A stretch of DNA of 35,200 bases, from assembly GCA_021647315.1 (NCBI GenBank), contig JAKIUY010000043.1, forward strand, positions 1 to 35,200. The letters run 5' to 3'. The translations under genes were made by a program, and so were the position numbers. Origin of the DNA: Victivallaceae bacterium. GTDB lineage: Bacteria; Verrucomicrobiota; Lentisphaeria; Victivallales; Victivallaceae. Each line of letters starts with the position of its first letter. The stretch's first letter is position 1. The notes beneath the pieces were generated by a model. The model was not told the origin of the DNA, ran no database searches, and worked only from the letters and a program-made list of their open reading frames with translations. This document shows, piece by piece, positions 15,075 through 24,302 of the stretch.

Positions 15075-18000
15075 TTGAATTCTGAAAAAACAGTTGGTTT
15101 TTGGTGTAATAAAATAGGCGACTGGCTATCAGCTGGTGTTGCAGGCGATAAATGCAGCACTATCAGTGAAGCCCAGGATGAAGCGGTGGCAATGCTGTTA
15201 CTGCGTGAATGTGCCGCTGGCAGACCGTTGGCAGTAATGGTGCCGGATGCTGCTTTTGCCGAGACGGTCAGAGCAGAATTGTTTATGTGGTGTCAGGCAC
15301 TTAAGCTGCCTGACAGTATAGCTCTCTGTCTGCCGCCACCAGTGTCGGAAGGTTTTTATCTGGCCTCGAATGAGGCGGTGCGCTCTAATATTATTCATCT
15401 GGTGATTTCTGACCATTTTGATATTATCTGTGGTAGTGCTGATGCGTTTTTTGCCTCGGTGCCGTTACCGGAGATTATGGCAGAACGGGAGTTTTTACTT
15501 AGCAAAAATGCAAAAATTACCTTTACGGAACTGCTCCATAAACTGGTGGAGATGGATTATGATGATGAATTGGAAGTTACGGTAAAGGGAGAGTTTTCCC
15601 GGCGTGGCGGTATTATCGATATCTTTTCCCCTGCCCATGAAGTCCCGGTCAGAATTGAATTCTGGGGCGATGATATAGAATCGATCCGTGAGTTTTCGCC
15701 TAAGACACAGCGTTCAACCCGGGAAGTAGATGAATACCGGATCATCAGTCGCTCTAGTATTGTTGAAGATGACGATGACTCCGGAGACTTTATTACCTAT
15801 ATGGAACGGGTTGGGGCACGGTTAATTACGGTTTTTCCGCAGCGTTGTCAGGAACGGATTAAACAGTCCGGGCATGACGAATATAGTGAGAAATTCCGGA
15901 GTTTGATGGCCGGAGAACGTGATATTCCGACATCAAGAATTATTGATCCGGCGGAAAGTGCAGCAGCAAGCGGGACGAACGCTGCCGGTTGTTTTCCCGC
16001 TATGACTCATTTGAAACGCAACCTTTCCAGTGAAATTGCCGGTGGCGGGATGGAGTTGTTGCGGTTGTTTGCAGCCGAACAGATCCGTCAGTGGCTTGAT
16101 ACTGGTTATAATATTGTTCTGCAGGCACGGGAAGAGAAATCTGTCCATCACATAACCGAATGGTGCGAAGAGCAGTCAATTGAAATGGATCATGGGAATA
16201 TAACGGTAGATGTGGCGGACTTGCCCTGCGGGATAATTTTTCCGGCACTGAAACTGGTGATGCTGACCGAAAAGGAATTATTTACCGCCGGGATATTCAA
16301 ACAACCGGTCAGCCGGATTATCGATCAAGCTACTACAGCATTTTCTCCTGATCAGGAGGCTGAAGCTCTTGCCGATCTTGATGATGGTGATTATGCGGTA
16401 CACATGATGCACGGTATTGGTATTTATCGTGGGCTTAGAGAAATTGAACGACATGGTGTCGTGCGGGAAGTTATTGAGATGGAGTATCGGGATGGTGCTA
16501 TTCTTTATGTTCCGGTGTGGCAGGCCGGTTTGGTCAGCCGTTATGTCGGTGCCAAAAAAGGCGGGGTCACACTCCATAAAATTGGTGGTAAACAGTGGTT
16601 TAATACCAAAGTTTCCGCGGCGCGTTCAATTCGTGATTTTGCGATGGATATGCTTAAAACTCAAGCTATGCGGGTTTCAGTTGACGGTCTTGTCTATGGC
16701 GAAGATTCACTGGAACAACGCATTTTTGAAGATGCTTTTCCATATAATGATACTCAGGATCAGATTAAGGTCAGTCGTGAAATTAAAGATGATATGATTA
16801 AGGCTAAACCCATGGATCGTCTGCTGTGTGGCGATGTCGGTTATGGCAAAACAGAGATCGCAATTCGTGCCGCCTTCAAAGCGGTTATGGCGGGGCACCA
16901 GGTGGCGATTCTTGTTCCGACGACGATTCTGGCGCAACAGCATTACTACAGCTTTAGTGAGCGTTTTGCTGAATACCCTATAGTTATAGAAATGTTGAGC
17001 CGTTTCAGGAGCCCTGCGGAACAGAAGGTTATTGTTTCACGCTTGCTGGAGGGATCGGTTGATATTGTTATCGGTACGCACCGGCTGTTGCAGAAAGATA
17101 TTGATTTTTTTGATTTGGGCTTAGTAGTGGTTGATGAAGAACAGCGTTTCGGTGTTAGACATAAAGAGGTAATTAAAAGCTTCCGGGCATCAGTGGATAT
17201 TCTGACAATGACCGCGACCCCGATTCCACGGACGCTTTATATGGCAATGTCGGGAGCGCGTGATTTGAGTACTATTGTTACGGCTCCCGGTTTGCGCTTA
17301 CCGATAAAAACAGTGGTAGTTCAATATGATGAAAAGATTATAGTTGATGCAATTCGCAATGAGGTTGGGCGTGGGGGACAGGTCTTCTTTCTCCACAATC
17401 GAGTCAAAACTATTGATGATTTTACTGATCGGCTTAGAGTATTAATGCCGGAAATAAGTTTTGTTGTCGGGCATGGCCAAATGGACGCGACTGAACTGGA
17501 AAATATTATGGCCGAATTTCTCGCCGGTGAAAGTGATGTGCTGGTCTGCACTACAATCATTGAGTCAGGCGTGGATATTCCGAATGTCAACACTATTCTT
17601 ATTGATCGCGCTGATCGCTTCGGCTTGGCTGAACTCTACCAGTTGCGCGGTCGGGTCGGTCGTTGGAAACGGCAGGCGTTTGCCTATCTGATTCTGCCAC
17701 CGGGCGGAACATTGACTTCCGATGCCAGGCAGCGTATTTCTGCGATTCGACGTTATACTCATCTCGGGGCTGGGTTTAAACTGGCTCTGCGTGACCTTGA
17801 AATTAGGGGTGCGGGTAATCTGATCGGTACTGCTCAAAGTGGCAATATTAATAATCTTGGTTTTGAGCTCTATTGTCGTCTGCTCAGATCAACGGTTTCG
17901 CAATTGAAAGGTCATGCGAAGGAGATTATTCCGAGCGTCGACTTGGCAATTGATTTTATTCAGTTTGCCAGTCATTCCCCAACTGGAGTTGTTGCAGCGG

Positions 18001-18353
18001 GCTTCCCGGTCAAATATATCCCTTCAGATCGACTTAGAATGGATATTTATCGGCGGCTTGCACTGTTGACTTCGGTTGAACAGTTGACGGTCTTCGAAGA
18101 AGAGTTGCGGGATCGTTATGGTAATTTACCCCTGTCCTGTATTAATATGCTGAAAGTGACCGAATTAAAGATAAATACCGCCAGAGCCGGGTATGAATCA
18201 ATTACTGTCGATGATGACGGTAAAATAATTATCAAGGGTGGCCGTGTCATCTATAAAATAAAGGGTAGTGTGCCTGAACTGAAAGTAGCCCAAAATGCTG
18301 ATGAATATCTGGAACAACTGCTGAAAATTACCCGTAAATTTGCAAAAAAATAG
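15075..18353 (+). CDS. mfd: Transcription-repair coupling factor Mfd
   Basis: The 1092-residue protein has all Mfd modules. These are a UvrB-like N-terminal region with SRRGGIIDIFSP (near residue 175), and the RNA-polymerase-interacting domain starting at DYAVHMMHGIGIYRGL (near residue 440). The RecG-like helicase follows with Walker A GDVGYGKTE (586-594), DEEQ box (687-690), TMTATPIPRTL and the C-terminal QLRGRVGRW. Mfd is a DNA translocase that removes stalled RNA polymerase and recruits UvrA. A TGA lies in frame 4 codons upstream, so the TTG at 15075 is the first usable start; it lacks a good ribosome site. It runs convergent to the AraC gene with only 21 bp between stops and no visible terminator. 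Confidence 0.97.
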   Translation: MNSEKTVGFWCNKIGDWLSAGVAGDKCSTISEAQDEAVAMLLLRECAAGRPLAVMVPDAAFAETVRAELFMWCQALKLPDSIALCLPPPVSEGFYLASNEAVRSNIIHLVISDHFDIICGSADAFFASVPLPEIMAEREFLLSKNAKITFTELLHKLVEMDYDDELEVTVKGEFSRRGGIIDIFSPAHEVPVRIEFWGDDIESIREFSPKTQRSTREVDEYRIISRSSIVEDDDDSGDFITYMERVGARLITVFPQRCQERIKQSGHDEYSEKFRSLMAGERDIPTSRIIDPAESAAASGTNAAGCFPAMTHLKRNLSSEIAGGGMELLRLFAAEQIRQWLDTGYNIVLQAREEKSVHHITEWCEEQSIEMDHGNITVDVADLPCGIIFPALKLVMLTEKELFTAGIFKQPVSRIIDQATTAFSPDQEAEALADLDDGDYAVHMMHGIGIYRGLREIERHGVVREVIEMEYRDGAILYVPVWQAGLVSRYVGAKKGGVTLHKIGGKQWFNTKVSAARSIRDFAMDMLKTQAMRVSVDGLVYGEDSLEQRIFEDAFPYNDTQDQIKVSREIKDDMIKAKPMDRLLCGDVGYGKTEIAIRAAFKAVMAGHQVAILVPTTILAQQHYYSFSERFAEYPIVIEMLSRFRSPAEQKVIVSRLLEGSVDIVIGTHRLLQKDIDFFDLGLVVVDEEQRFGVRHKEVIKSFRASVDILTMTATPIPRTLYMAMSGARDLSTIVTAPGLRLPIKTVVVQYDEKIIVDAIRNEVGRGGQVFFLHNRVKTIDDFTDRLRVLMPEISFVVGHGQMDATELENIMAEFLAGESDVLVCTTIIESGVDIPNVNTILIDRADRFGLAELYQLRGRVGRWKRQAFAYLILPPGGTLTSDARQRISAIRRYTHLGAGFKLALRDLEIRGAGNLIGTAQSGNINNLGFELYCRLLRSTVSQLKGHAKEIIPSVDLAIDFIQFASHSPTGVVAAGFPVKYIPSDRLRMDIYRRLALLTSVEQLTVFEEELRDRYGNLPLSCINMLKVTELKINTARAGYESITVDDDGKIIIKGGRVIYKIKGSVPELKVAQNADEYLEQLLKITRKFAKK

Positions 18354-18374
18354 CGCAACTCATCATCAAGGGTT

Positions 18375-19172
18375 TTATTTCCTGAATTGGCTTGGACTGA
18401 TGCCTAGACATTTTTTGAAGACTCGGCTGAAGTAAAATTGATCGTTGAAGCCGGATAATGTTGCTATTTCTGCTAATGAAAAATTGGTGTGTTTTAATAA
18501 ATTACAGGCATGCCGAATGCGAATGGAAGTCAGAAAATGGCTGGGCGATTCACCGGTCAACTGTTTAAACAGACGGTAAAAATGACCTTCGCTGTAACCT
18601 GCTTCAGCAGCAACATCAGAAAAAACTATTGGTTCAGCAAATTTATCCTGCAAATATTTGATAGCGGTCTGGATTGAGTGGCTTTCACTATTTTTATGCT
18701 GGCCCGCTAAACGAAAAAAATTACTCAGAATCACGGTGATCATGCCATCAAGTTCACTGCCGATATGACCATGACGCTGGTTGGCCGTGCGCCACAGGCT
18801 AACTATTTTTTTTGCCAGGGTTTCATCTTTAAGCAACAATATTTCATTGCCGGATTCCGGCAGTTTGTTTCCCTGCATGCCAATCCAGATTGAGTCAAGC
18901 ATATTCTCTGTCTGTTCACAATGCGCTATGCCCGGTGGAATTAGATAAACGGTATCAGGTTGCAATATTGAACGTTGGCTGTTGCATTCCAGCATCCCGT
19001 CACCTGAAATAATGCAGGTCAATTCCCAGAATGTATGGGCTGTCGGGGTGTTGGTCCGTGACCCACGGTAACGGTCAACGTAAAGTGGAGTAAGTTCAGC
19101 TGAGCGTTTTAATGGGCCATTTTCAGTCCATAGGTTGTCTTCAAGATAAATAATTTTTGTCCATTTTTGCAT
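18375..19172 (-). CDS. AraC-family transcriptional regulator 1
   Basis: The 265-residue regulator has an N-terminal cupin-type sensing domain (TAHTFWELTCIISGDG…YLIPPGIAHCEQTEN) and a C-terminal AraC double helix-turn-helix. The first HTH is SDVAAEAGYSEGHFYRLFKQLTG and the second is SLAEIATLSGFNDQFYFSRVF, ending GISPSQFRK. Such proteins usually sense sugars and activate adjacent operons. TTAGGA lies 6 bases before the ATG, immediately next to a dispersed repeat beginning at 19183. It is divergent from the zinc dehydrogenase gene and probably controls the sugar cluster at 19710-26463 (inference). Confidence 0.9.
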   Translation of the reverse strand: MQKWTKIIYLEDNLWTENGPLKRSAELTPLYVDRYRGSRTNTPTAHTFWELTCIISGDGMLECNSQRSILQPDTVYLIPPGIAHCEQTENMLDSIWIGMQGNKLPESGNEILLLKDETLAKKIVSLWRTANQRHGHIGSELDGMITVILSNFFRLAGQHKNSESHSIQTAIKYLQDKFAEPIVFSDVAAEAGYSEGHFYRLFKQLTGESPSHFLTSIRIRHACNLLKHTNFSLAEIATLSGFNDQFYFSRVFKKCLGISPSQFRK

Positions 19173-19182
19173 AATTAATCCT

Positions 19183-19560
19183 AATCAGGTGGCATCTGAA
19201 GTCAGATAGATACCGCCTGCCTGCGCCCGTCTGTGCGTTGCACGCAGACAGGTGCGTTCACGCGCAGGCAGGCGCAACTACGTTGCTTCGGAAGCGGAGA
19301 TGAAACTTAAAGTGTTATTACGTCTATCGTTCCGCTCAATTGTCCCAAAAATGACAGGACTTTGCGACTTAGTATATAGTATTGTCTTTGGGAAACATTA
19401 TGCCGGTTTGACCTGCCGTCGCAAGCTATGGCACGACAAGCTGACCAGCACTCCCAGCCACAAACCAACTACCTCGCGATATCAAAAGTTTTTTTCTCTG
19501 TGAAACTCTGTGTCTACTCTGTGGTTCTCTGTGTGATAGTTTTTTCAAGCCTCAATTTAT
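19183..19560. repeat. GC-rich mosaic repeat, copy A, plus CTCTGTG tract
   Basis: No gene is visible in the 537-bp gap 19173-19709. The block begins AATCAGGTGGCATCTGAAG, shared with 20704. It then has a nested hairpin with arms GCCTGCCTGCG (19215-19225) and CGCAGGCAGGC (19263-19273), and ends with a GGAAGCGGAGATGAAA segment shared with copies B and C. Around 19488-19540 the word CTCTGTG recurs every 8-14 bases. The frame 19252-19503 is repeat-derived. Confidence 0.75.
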
Positions 19561-19709
19561 CGCGCCATAGTTTTTAAACGAAGGCGGAGTCCAAGCCCTA
19601 TCTCATAATAATCCATATAATATATCATTTTATTACATGGCATTTGTCTATCAATAATAGTATAGTTACTAATAGCACCGATAATCATACTAAACAAACG
19701 GGGTAGAAT

Positions 19710-20705
19710 ATGAAATCAGCATTTAGATGTAAAAGTGAAGTTTTTATTGATAATTTAGCGTTGCGTCAACTGCAAGATGACGAGATTAGACTTAAAGTTG
19801 ATGCTTGCGGTATTTGCGGGACTGATATCTTTGCCAATGAGAGTCAGAAAGCTGAACAGTTTGGGCATGAAATTGCTGGAACAATTATGGAGCTTAACAC
19901 ATCAGATCCCAGATTGCAGGTTGGGCAGCAAGTTGTTTTGGATTCCGCGACCCCCTGTGGACGTTGTAATAGTTGTCGTAATGCAAAACAGGAATTGTGC
20001 AGTGATTTGCAGTCTATTTGGTGTATTCCGAGTTTCGGTTTTTCCGAAGAGATGTTGGCACCGGCAATTTCAGCAATTCCTTATCATGATCTGTCGCCTG
20101 AAGTTGCAACCCTGCAGGAACCGTTAGGCGTGGCAATCGATTTAGTGCGATTGGCTGAAATAACGCCCGATTCAAATGTGCTGATTATGGGGGCGGGCCC
20201 AATTGGTCTGATGGCTCTGGCATTGGCGAAACATCATGGTGTTAAAAATGTTTTTGTCAGTGATTTCAAAAATAAAACCGGACGGATGCAGGTAGCTCAA
20301 CAATTTGGAGCAGCAGCTTTTATTGATCCGAACGAAACGCTATTGAATGATTATGATTTCAAATGTGATATTGATCGGGTATTGGTGACATCACCGCCAC
20401 CGACCCTGAATAGCGCATTCAAAGTTGCCACCAAAGGCGCAATTATCTCGTTTATCGGTATTGGACACGGAGATGCGGCATTTTGTAAATTTGATGTCAA
20501 CGATTTTCATTTTAAAAAGCTCCAATTGCGGGCCTCATTCGCTTCTCCAGCACTTTTCGGAGCTCAGGCACTGCAATATCTGAATCAAGGCATTGTGGAT
20601 GGTGAAGCACTTATTTCACATCGGTTTCCATTAGAAAATATAGCCAAAGCACTGGAGACCGCTAAAAATGATCCAACCGCAGTGAAAGTAGTGATAATAC
20701 CGTAA
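19710..20705 (+). CDS. Zinc-dependent alcohol/polyol dehydrogenase (MDR family)
   Basis: The 331-residue enzyme has the catalytic-zinc residues C36 (in CGICGTD) and H53 (in FGHE), and four structural-zinc cysteines at 83, 86, 89 and 97. A Rossmann motif MGAGPIGLMALALAK lies near residue 165. This is the sorbitol/threonine dehydrogenase-like branch of the medium-chain family, which oxidises sugar alcohols or sugar acids with NAD(P). GGGG precedes the ATG by 6 bases. It is the first rightward gene of the sugar cluster, divergent from AraC 1. The C-terminus looks complete although slightly short for the family. Its stop codon forms the first bases of dispersed repeat copy B. Confidence 0.88.
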   Translation: MKSAFRCKSEVFIDNLALRQLQDDEIRLKVDACGICGTDIFANESQKAEQFGHEIAGTIMELNTSDPRLQVGQQVVLDSATPCGRCNSCRNAKQELCSDLQSIWCIPSFGFSEEMLAPAISAIPYHDLSPEVATLQEPLGVAIDLVRLAEITPDSNVLIMGAGPIGLMALALAKHHGVKNVFVSDFKNKTGRMQVAQQFGAAAFIDPNETLLNDYDFKCDIDRVLVTSPPPTLNSAFKVATKGAIISFIGIGHGDAAFCKFDVNDFHFKKLQLRASFASPALFGAQALQYLNQGIVDGEALISHRFPLENIAKALETAKNDPTAVKVVIIP

Positions 20706-20945
20706 TCAGGTGGCACCTGAAGGCAGATACCGCTTCAAACTCTGCTCCTGCGTCGCTACGGAAGCAGAGTTGAAATTCAAAGCTTTACCCAAAAGTTTTT
20801 TTTAACCACTAACTAACACTAATGGAACACTAACAGAAATTCATGCTGATTTTTTTTGCTCCGCATAAAATATCAGCATCGAGTGTTATATGAAAACAGG
20901 GAAACAATTTAACCACGAAAAGCACAAAAATCACGAAAAAAATAA
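20704..20945. repeat. Mosaic repeat copy B plus CACTAA and CACGAAA words
   Basis: AATCAGGTGGCACCTGAAGG starts within the dehydrogenase stop codon and continues into CCGCTTCAAACTCTGCTCCT, found inverted at about 25620-25640. It is followed by ACCACTAACTAACACTAATG (20802-) and by ACCACGAAAAGCAC words (20911-20940). No coding region is visible in this 280-bp gap. Confidence 0.75.
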
Positions 20946-20984
20946 AAATGATTCTGTCACAAAATAAAGTAAAAGGTAATAGTT

Positions 20985-21974
20985 ATGACTGGGAAAGAAC
21001 GGATGTTGAAGACGTTGCGGTTTGAAGAACCGGATCGTCCACCCCATTTTGAAGTTATGTTTGAACTGGAAAAGGAGGCTTTCGGGTTAGAATTTCCTGA
21101 TCGCAATGCCTGGAAGAGTTGTTCCGCCAGTGAAAAATCAGCAATGATTAATAGCTGTATGACTATTTATGAGAAGATAGTTGAACGTTACAGCTGGGAC
21201 GCATTGGCGGTATTCTGGCCCTGGAGTGACCCTGACGGCGTAATTGCCGCGAAAAAAACTTTTGGTGAAGATATACTTATCGGTTCTATTGTCGGTAATA
21301 CCATCTGGTCAATTGAAAATATCAGTGATTGGACGGAGTTTTCGATTATGCTGATGGAACAGCCGGAACAGATTCATGCGGTAGCGGAACAGAAAACCCA
21401 GGCGGCATTGGCAACGATTGATCCGCTGATTGATGCTGGTGCTGATTTTATTCATCTGGTCAATGATGTGGCATTTAATGCCGGACCATTTATTTCGCCC
21501 GCCCAATTCAGTGAATTTATTACGCCATATCTGGCACGGCAGGTGGCGCATATTAGACAACGTGGCGCAATTCCATTTGTCCATTCTGATGGCAATATTA
21601 CTCCGCTTTTGGATGATTACCTGTCATTAGGGGCAGCATGTTTTCAGTCGGTTGATCCGATGGCAGGTATGGATATTGCAGAAACAAAAAAACACTGTCA
21701 TGGCAAAATGGCATTGATGGGGAATGTTCAATGTGATATATTACAGGAAGGCCCGGATGAGGCGATTCGGGAATCTGCCCTCTATTGTCTGGAACATGCC
21801 GCAGCCGGTGGTGGTTATATCTTCAGCACCTCAAATACTATCTATCCGGGAATGCCGTTGAGAAATTATGAGTACATGCTGGAGGTTTTTCATGAATTCA
21901 ATGTAAAAAAAAATAATCACGAAAAATGCAGAGCAGCAAAGCCGCAACCAAATTCAACCACTAATCAACACTAA
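20985..21974 (+). CDS. URO-D superfamily protein 1 (methyltransferase/decarboxylase-like)
   Basis: The 329-residue protein follows the uroporphyrinogen decarboxylase / MtaA-CmuA fold pattern. It starts TGKERMLKTLRFEEPDRPP, has DPLIDAGADFIHLVND…FISPAQFSEFITPYLARQ, then FVHSDGNITPLLDDYLSLG and ALMGNVQCDILQEGP, and ends GGYIFSTSNTIYPGMPLRNYEYML. True HemE activity is unlikely in this sugar context. Members related to MtaA/CmuA transfer methyl groups with corrinoid partners, but no corrinoid protein is adjacent. AAGG lies 8 bases before the ATG. The last ~20 residues are encoded by intergenic repeat sequence, suggesting the original stop was lost. Confidence 0.85.
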   Translation: MTGKERMLKTLRFEEPDRPPHFEVMFELEKEAFGLEFPDRNAWKSCSASEKSAMINSCMTIYEKIVERYSWDALAVFWPWSDPDGVIAAKKTFGEDILIGSIVGNTIWSIENISDWTEFSIMLMEQPEQIHAVAEQKTQAALATIDPLIDAGADFIHLVNDVAFNAGPFISPAQFSEFITPYLARQVAHIRQRGAIPFVHSDGNITPLLDDYLSLGAACFQSVDPMAGMDIAETKKHCHGKMALMGNVQCDILQEGPDEAIRESALYCLEHAAAGGGYIFSTSNTIYPGMPLRNYEYMLEVFHEFNVKKNNHEKCRAAKPQPNSTTNQH

Positions 21975-22004
21975 TCAACACTAATCAACACTAATCAACA
22001 CTAA
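21954..22004. repeat. 10-bp tandem array, ACTAATCAAC x4
   Basis: Four to five copies of ACTAATCAAC run from the last codons of URO-D protein 1 into the spacer. The unit resembles the ACCACTAACTAACACTAA words at 20802. Confidence 0.9.
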
Positions 22005-22005
22005 T

Positions 22006-22155
22006 ATTTTTGATTTTCAACGGCATCTTTTGATTTTGAGCTCAATCACATACCTAATCGGTATACTCATTCGCTAAAAAGTCAAAATTTGCTCGCCAAA
22101 AATGCTAAAAATCATGCTCACGCTGGACTTTTGCTGGACTTTTGCAATTACCTCA
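22006..22155. repeat. ~150-bp intergenic element, copy 2
   Basis: It aligns with 13221-13358 in the same orientation. The central CATACC-TAATC-GGTATA hairpin and the GATTTTGA / TCAAAAT outer arms are retained. It is longer by an internal duplication of TGGACTTTTGC near its right end. Confidence 0.85.
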
Positions 22156-22212
22156 TGAGTAAAAAATCATTCTGTTAAAAATGATTCTATTAATAAAAAA
22201 AGGAGTAAAAAT

Positions 22213-23271
22213 ATGACGATAAAAGTAGCAGTAATCGGGTGTGGGAATATTTCGCAGTTTCATTTTTCAGGATTGGAAAAATGTGGTGCTGAGATAAAAT
22301 GGGTTTGTGATATAAACCGAGAGGCCGCGATGCCGTGGGCAGATAAATTCGAGGCAAGGTACAGTGCTGATTATCGCGATATTATCGCCGATCCGGCGGT
22401 TGATGCAGTGTTCGTTACTTTGTTGTCACGATTGCACAAGGAGATATGTTTTGCCGCCATTGACGCCGGCAAGGCGGTTATCTGTGAAAAAACTCTGGCT
22501 GAGAGTGCAGAAGATGCTTGGGAAATAGTGCAATATGCTGAAGCGAAAAAAACTATTTTTTATACCTCTTATATGAAACGTTTTATTCCGGCGGTCGAAA
22601 AAGCCAAGGCATTGTTGCCTGAACTTGGTACCATAATATCAACCCATATTCGTGCTTATCAATGTTGGGGCGATTTGTGGTCGGAAACTCCGACTGAAGG
22701 TTTTTTCTATACCCCACCAGGCGGAATGTCGTTGGTGCGTAAAAACTACGGTGGTGGTATTCTGGTTTGCGGGGGTAGTCATATTTTGGATTTAACCCTG
22801 TTTTTACTGGGACGTCCACATCGACTTTATGCAACGCTGCATGAACCTGAAGGCAGTGATTATGACTTGCAGGCGGCGGCATTGCTGGAAACGGATAACG
22901 GAATTGTCCATTATGAAGCTCTTGCTCATCCATTGACTAAAATCGGCTTTCTGCGGGACGGTTGGGATGAAAAAGTTGAAATCAACGGCACCAACGGACG
23001 TCTTGAAGTTTACAGTTCAAACTGGACTGACGTTGAAACCAAAGCTTCACTGTTGGTTCATTATGATAATCGCAACGGTAATAGTACGGAGTATCGTTTT
23101 GCGGCAGAGTCCCCGTTTGATCGGGCTGTAGAGTTTTTTTGCCAGCAGATTGAACAGGGCGAACAGGGCAGTCAATCGCGTTTGACCGGCTACGAAGTGG
23201 ATGAACTGATTGAACATATCAAACTTAGCAGTAAACAGAAGCAGGCGGTTGAGATACAATGGAAAACATAG
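22213..23271 (+). CDS. Gfo/Idh/MocA-family oxidoreductase
   Basis: The 352-residue protein has an N-terminal NAD(P)-binding Rossmann domain (VAVIGCGNISQFH, residues 5-17), DAVFVTLLSRLHKE, and a variant of the family EKP motif, EKT at residues 92-94. The C-terminal alpha/beta domain includes GGGILVCGGSHILDLTLFLLG, which holds the usual catalytic-region histidine. These enzymes oxidise or reduce hydroxyls on sugars and inositols. AGGAG lies 7 bases before the ATG. The end overlaps the next gene by 13 bp, so the Gfo/Idh/MocA, SGNH and second URO-D genes form a coupled operon. Confidence 0.92.
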   Translation: MTIKVAVIGCGNISQFHFSGLEKCGAEIKWVCDINREAAMPWADKFEARYSADYRDIIADPAVDAVFVTLLSRLHKEICFAAIDAGKAVICEKTLAESAEDAWEIVQYAEAKKTIFYTSYMKRFIPAVEKAKALLPELGTIISTHIRAYQCWGDLWSETPTEGFFYTPPGGMSLVRKNYGGGILVCGGSHILDLTLFLLGRPHRLYATLHEPEGSDYDLQAAALLETDNGIVHYEALAHPLTKIGFLRDGWDEKVEINGTNGRLEVYSSNWTDVETKASLLVHYDNRNGNSTEYRFAAESPFDRAVEFFCQQIEQGEQGSQSRLTGYEVDELIEHIKLSSKQKQAVEIQWKT

Positions 23272-24302
23272 TTAAGTCAATTCATATTGATTTGAATGAG
23301 ACTGATGAACAGTTGCATTTAACAATTAATGATGTTAAGGGCTCTTATCAGATACCATATATTCAAAGTGCTAAAAATATTCAGTTTCAGCTGTCAGGAT
23401 TGCAAATTGCCACACAGAAAATCAAAATTGACTTAATCGGCAAAAAACGAATCAGTAAGATGTTTGTGCTGAATGATGAAATGATATTTGAGGATTTAAC
23501 TGCTGATGATTACGCAGTGGTAATCAGTCAACTTGATTTGAATGAGCTGTTGTTGCACTGCCAGACCTGCAAATCACTTGGAGTTGGTCGGATTATCGCG
23601 GCAATTGGTGACAGTATAACTGAAGGGTATCATAGTCACGCTTTTTATCGAGAAAATTTACAGCTCTCAGCAAGTGATTTTCCAATTGAAACAGTTTCAG
23701 CTGATGGTAGAAATTTTCCTCAATATTCGCCAACTACTCACATTAATAACCCAGAAGTTAATTGTTTGGAAAGCTGGATGACTGATTTGAATAATGCACT
23801 GAGTAAACAGTGGCAACAACCGTTGTTTATCGCCAATGAAGGGTGGGGTGGAATCAGTTCTGCCGGTTACCTGAAAATGATGCAAAACGACAGCAATTGG
23901 CAGGGACGGATAAAGCACTTGGCACCGAGTTATTGGTTAATCCATCTGGGGGTAAATGATGAGCGCGCCGGAGTAGACGCTGCTGTTTTTTTTCAAAACA
24001 TGCGATCAATTGTGAATATATTGCTTAATGAATACTGTGCGATGCCGGAGAAGATTTTTATTGCCAAGCCCTCTTATGATTACGCAACAGGGGCGGCAGA
24101 TATACTTCAGAGATACTGTCGGGAAATTGATCAATTGATTAAGGATTATAATTTACAACCTGGGCCGGATTTTTTCAGGGCATTTTCTACAGATAAAGCT
24201 AAATTGTATGAGGATGATCCAGTTCACCCAAATGTCGTAGGCATGAAATATATGGCTGAATTGTGGGCGAAAAAGCTAAGGAGTTCTGAAAATGACCGGT
24301 AA
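23259..24302 (+). CDS. SGNH/GDSL-family hydrolase (probable sugar esterase)
   Basis: The 347-residue protein has an N-terminal ~110-residue beta-rich domain and then an SGNH hydrolase domain. This has GDSITEG with the nucleophile S119, LGVNDE with N233, and DDPVHPN with D320 and H323. There is no signal peptide, so it acts in the cytoplasm. The layout matches two-domain acetyl-xylan or carbohydrate esterases of the CE2/GDSL type, which remove acetyl groups from sugars; this is family knowledge, and the actual ester is not known. It overlaps the upstream gene by 13 bp and the downstream gene by 11 bp. Confidence 0.85.
   Translation: MENIVKSIHIDLNETDEQLHLTINDVKGSYQIPYIQSAKNIQFQLSGLQIATQKIKIDLIGKKRISKMFVLNDEMIFEDLTADDYAVVISQLDLNELLLHCQTCKSLGVGRIIAAIGDSITEGYHSHAFYRENLQLSASDFPIETVSADGRNFPQYSPTTHINNPEVNCLESWMTDLNNALSKQWQQPLFIANEGWGGISSAGYLKMMQNDSNWQGRIKHLAPSYWLIHLGVNDERAGVDAAVFFQNMRSIVNILLNEYCAMPEKIFIAKPSYDYATGAADILQRYCREIDQLIKDYNLQPGPDFFRAFSTDKAKLYEDDPVHPNVVGMKYMAELWAKKLRSSENDR

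Noticed and set aside
19252..19503. 83-codon plus-strand frame in the AraC 1 - dehydrogenase gap
   Set aside because: It lies within GC-rich repeat sequence, has no ribosome site, and its composition follows the hairpins.
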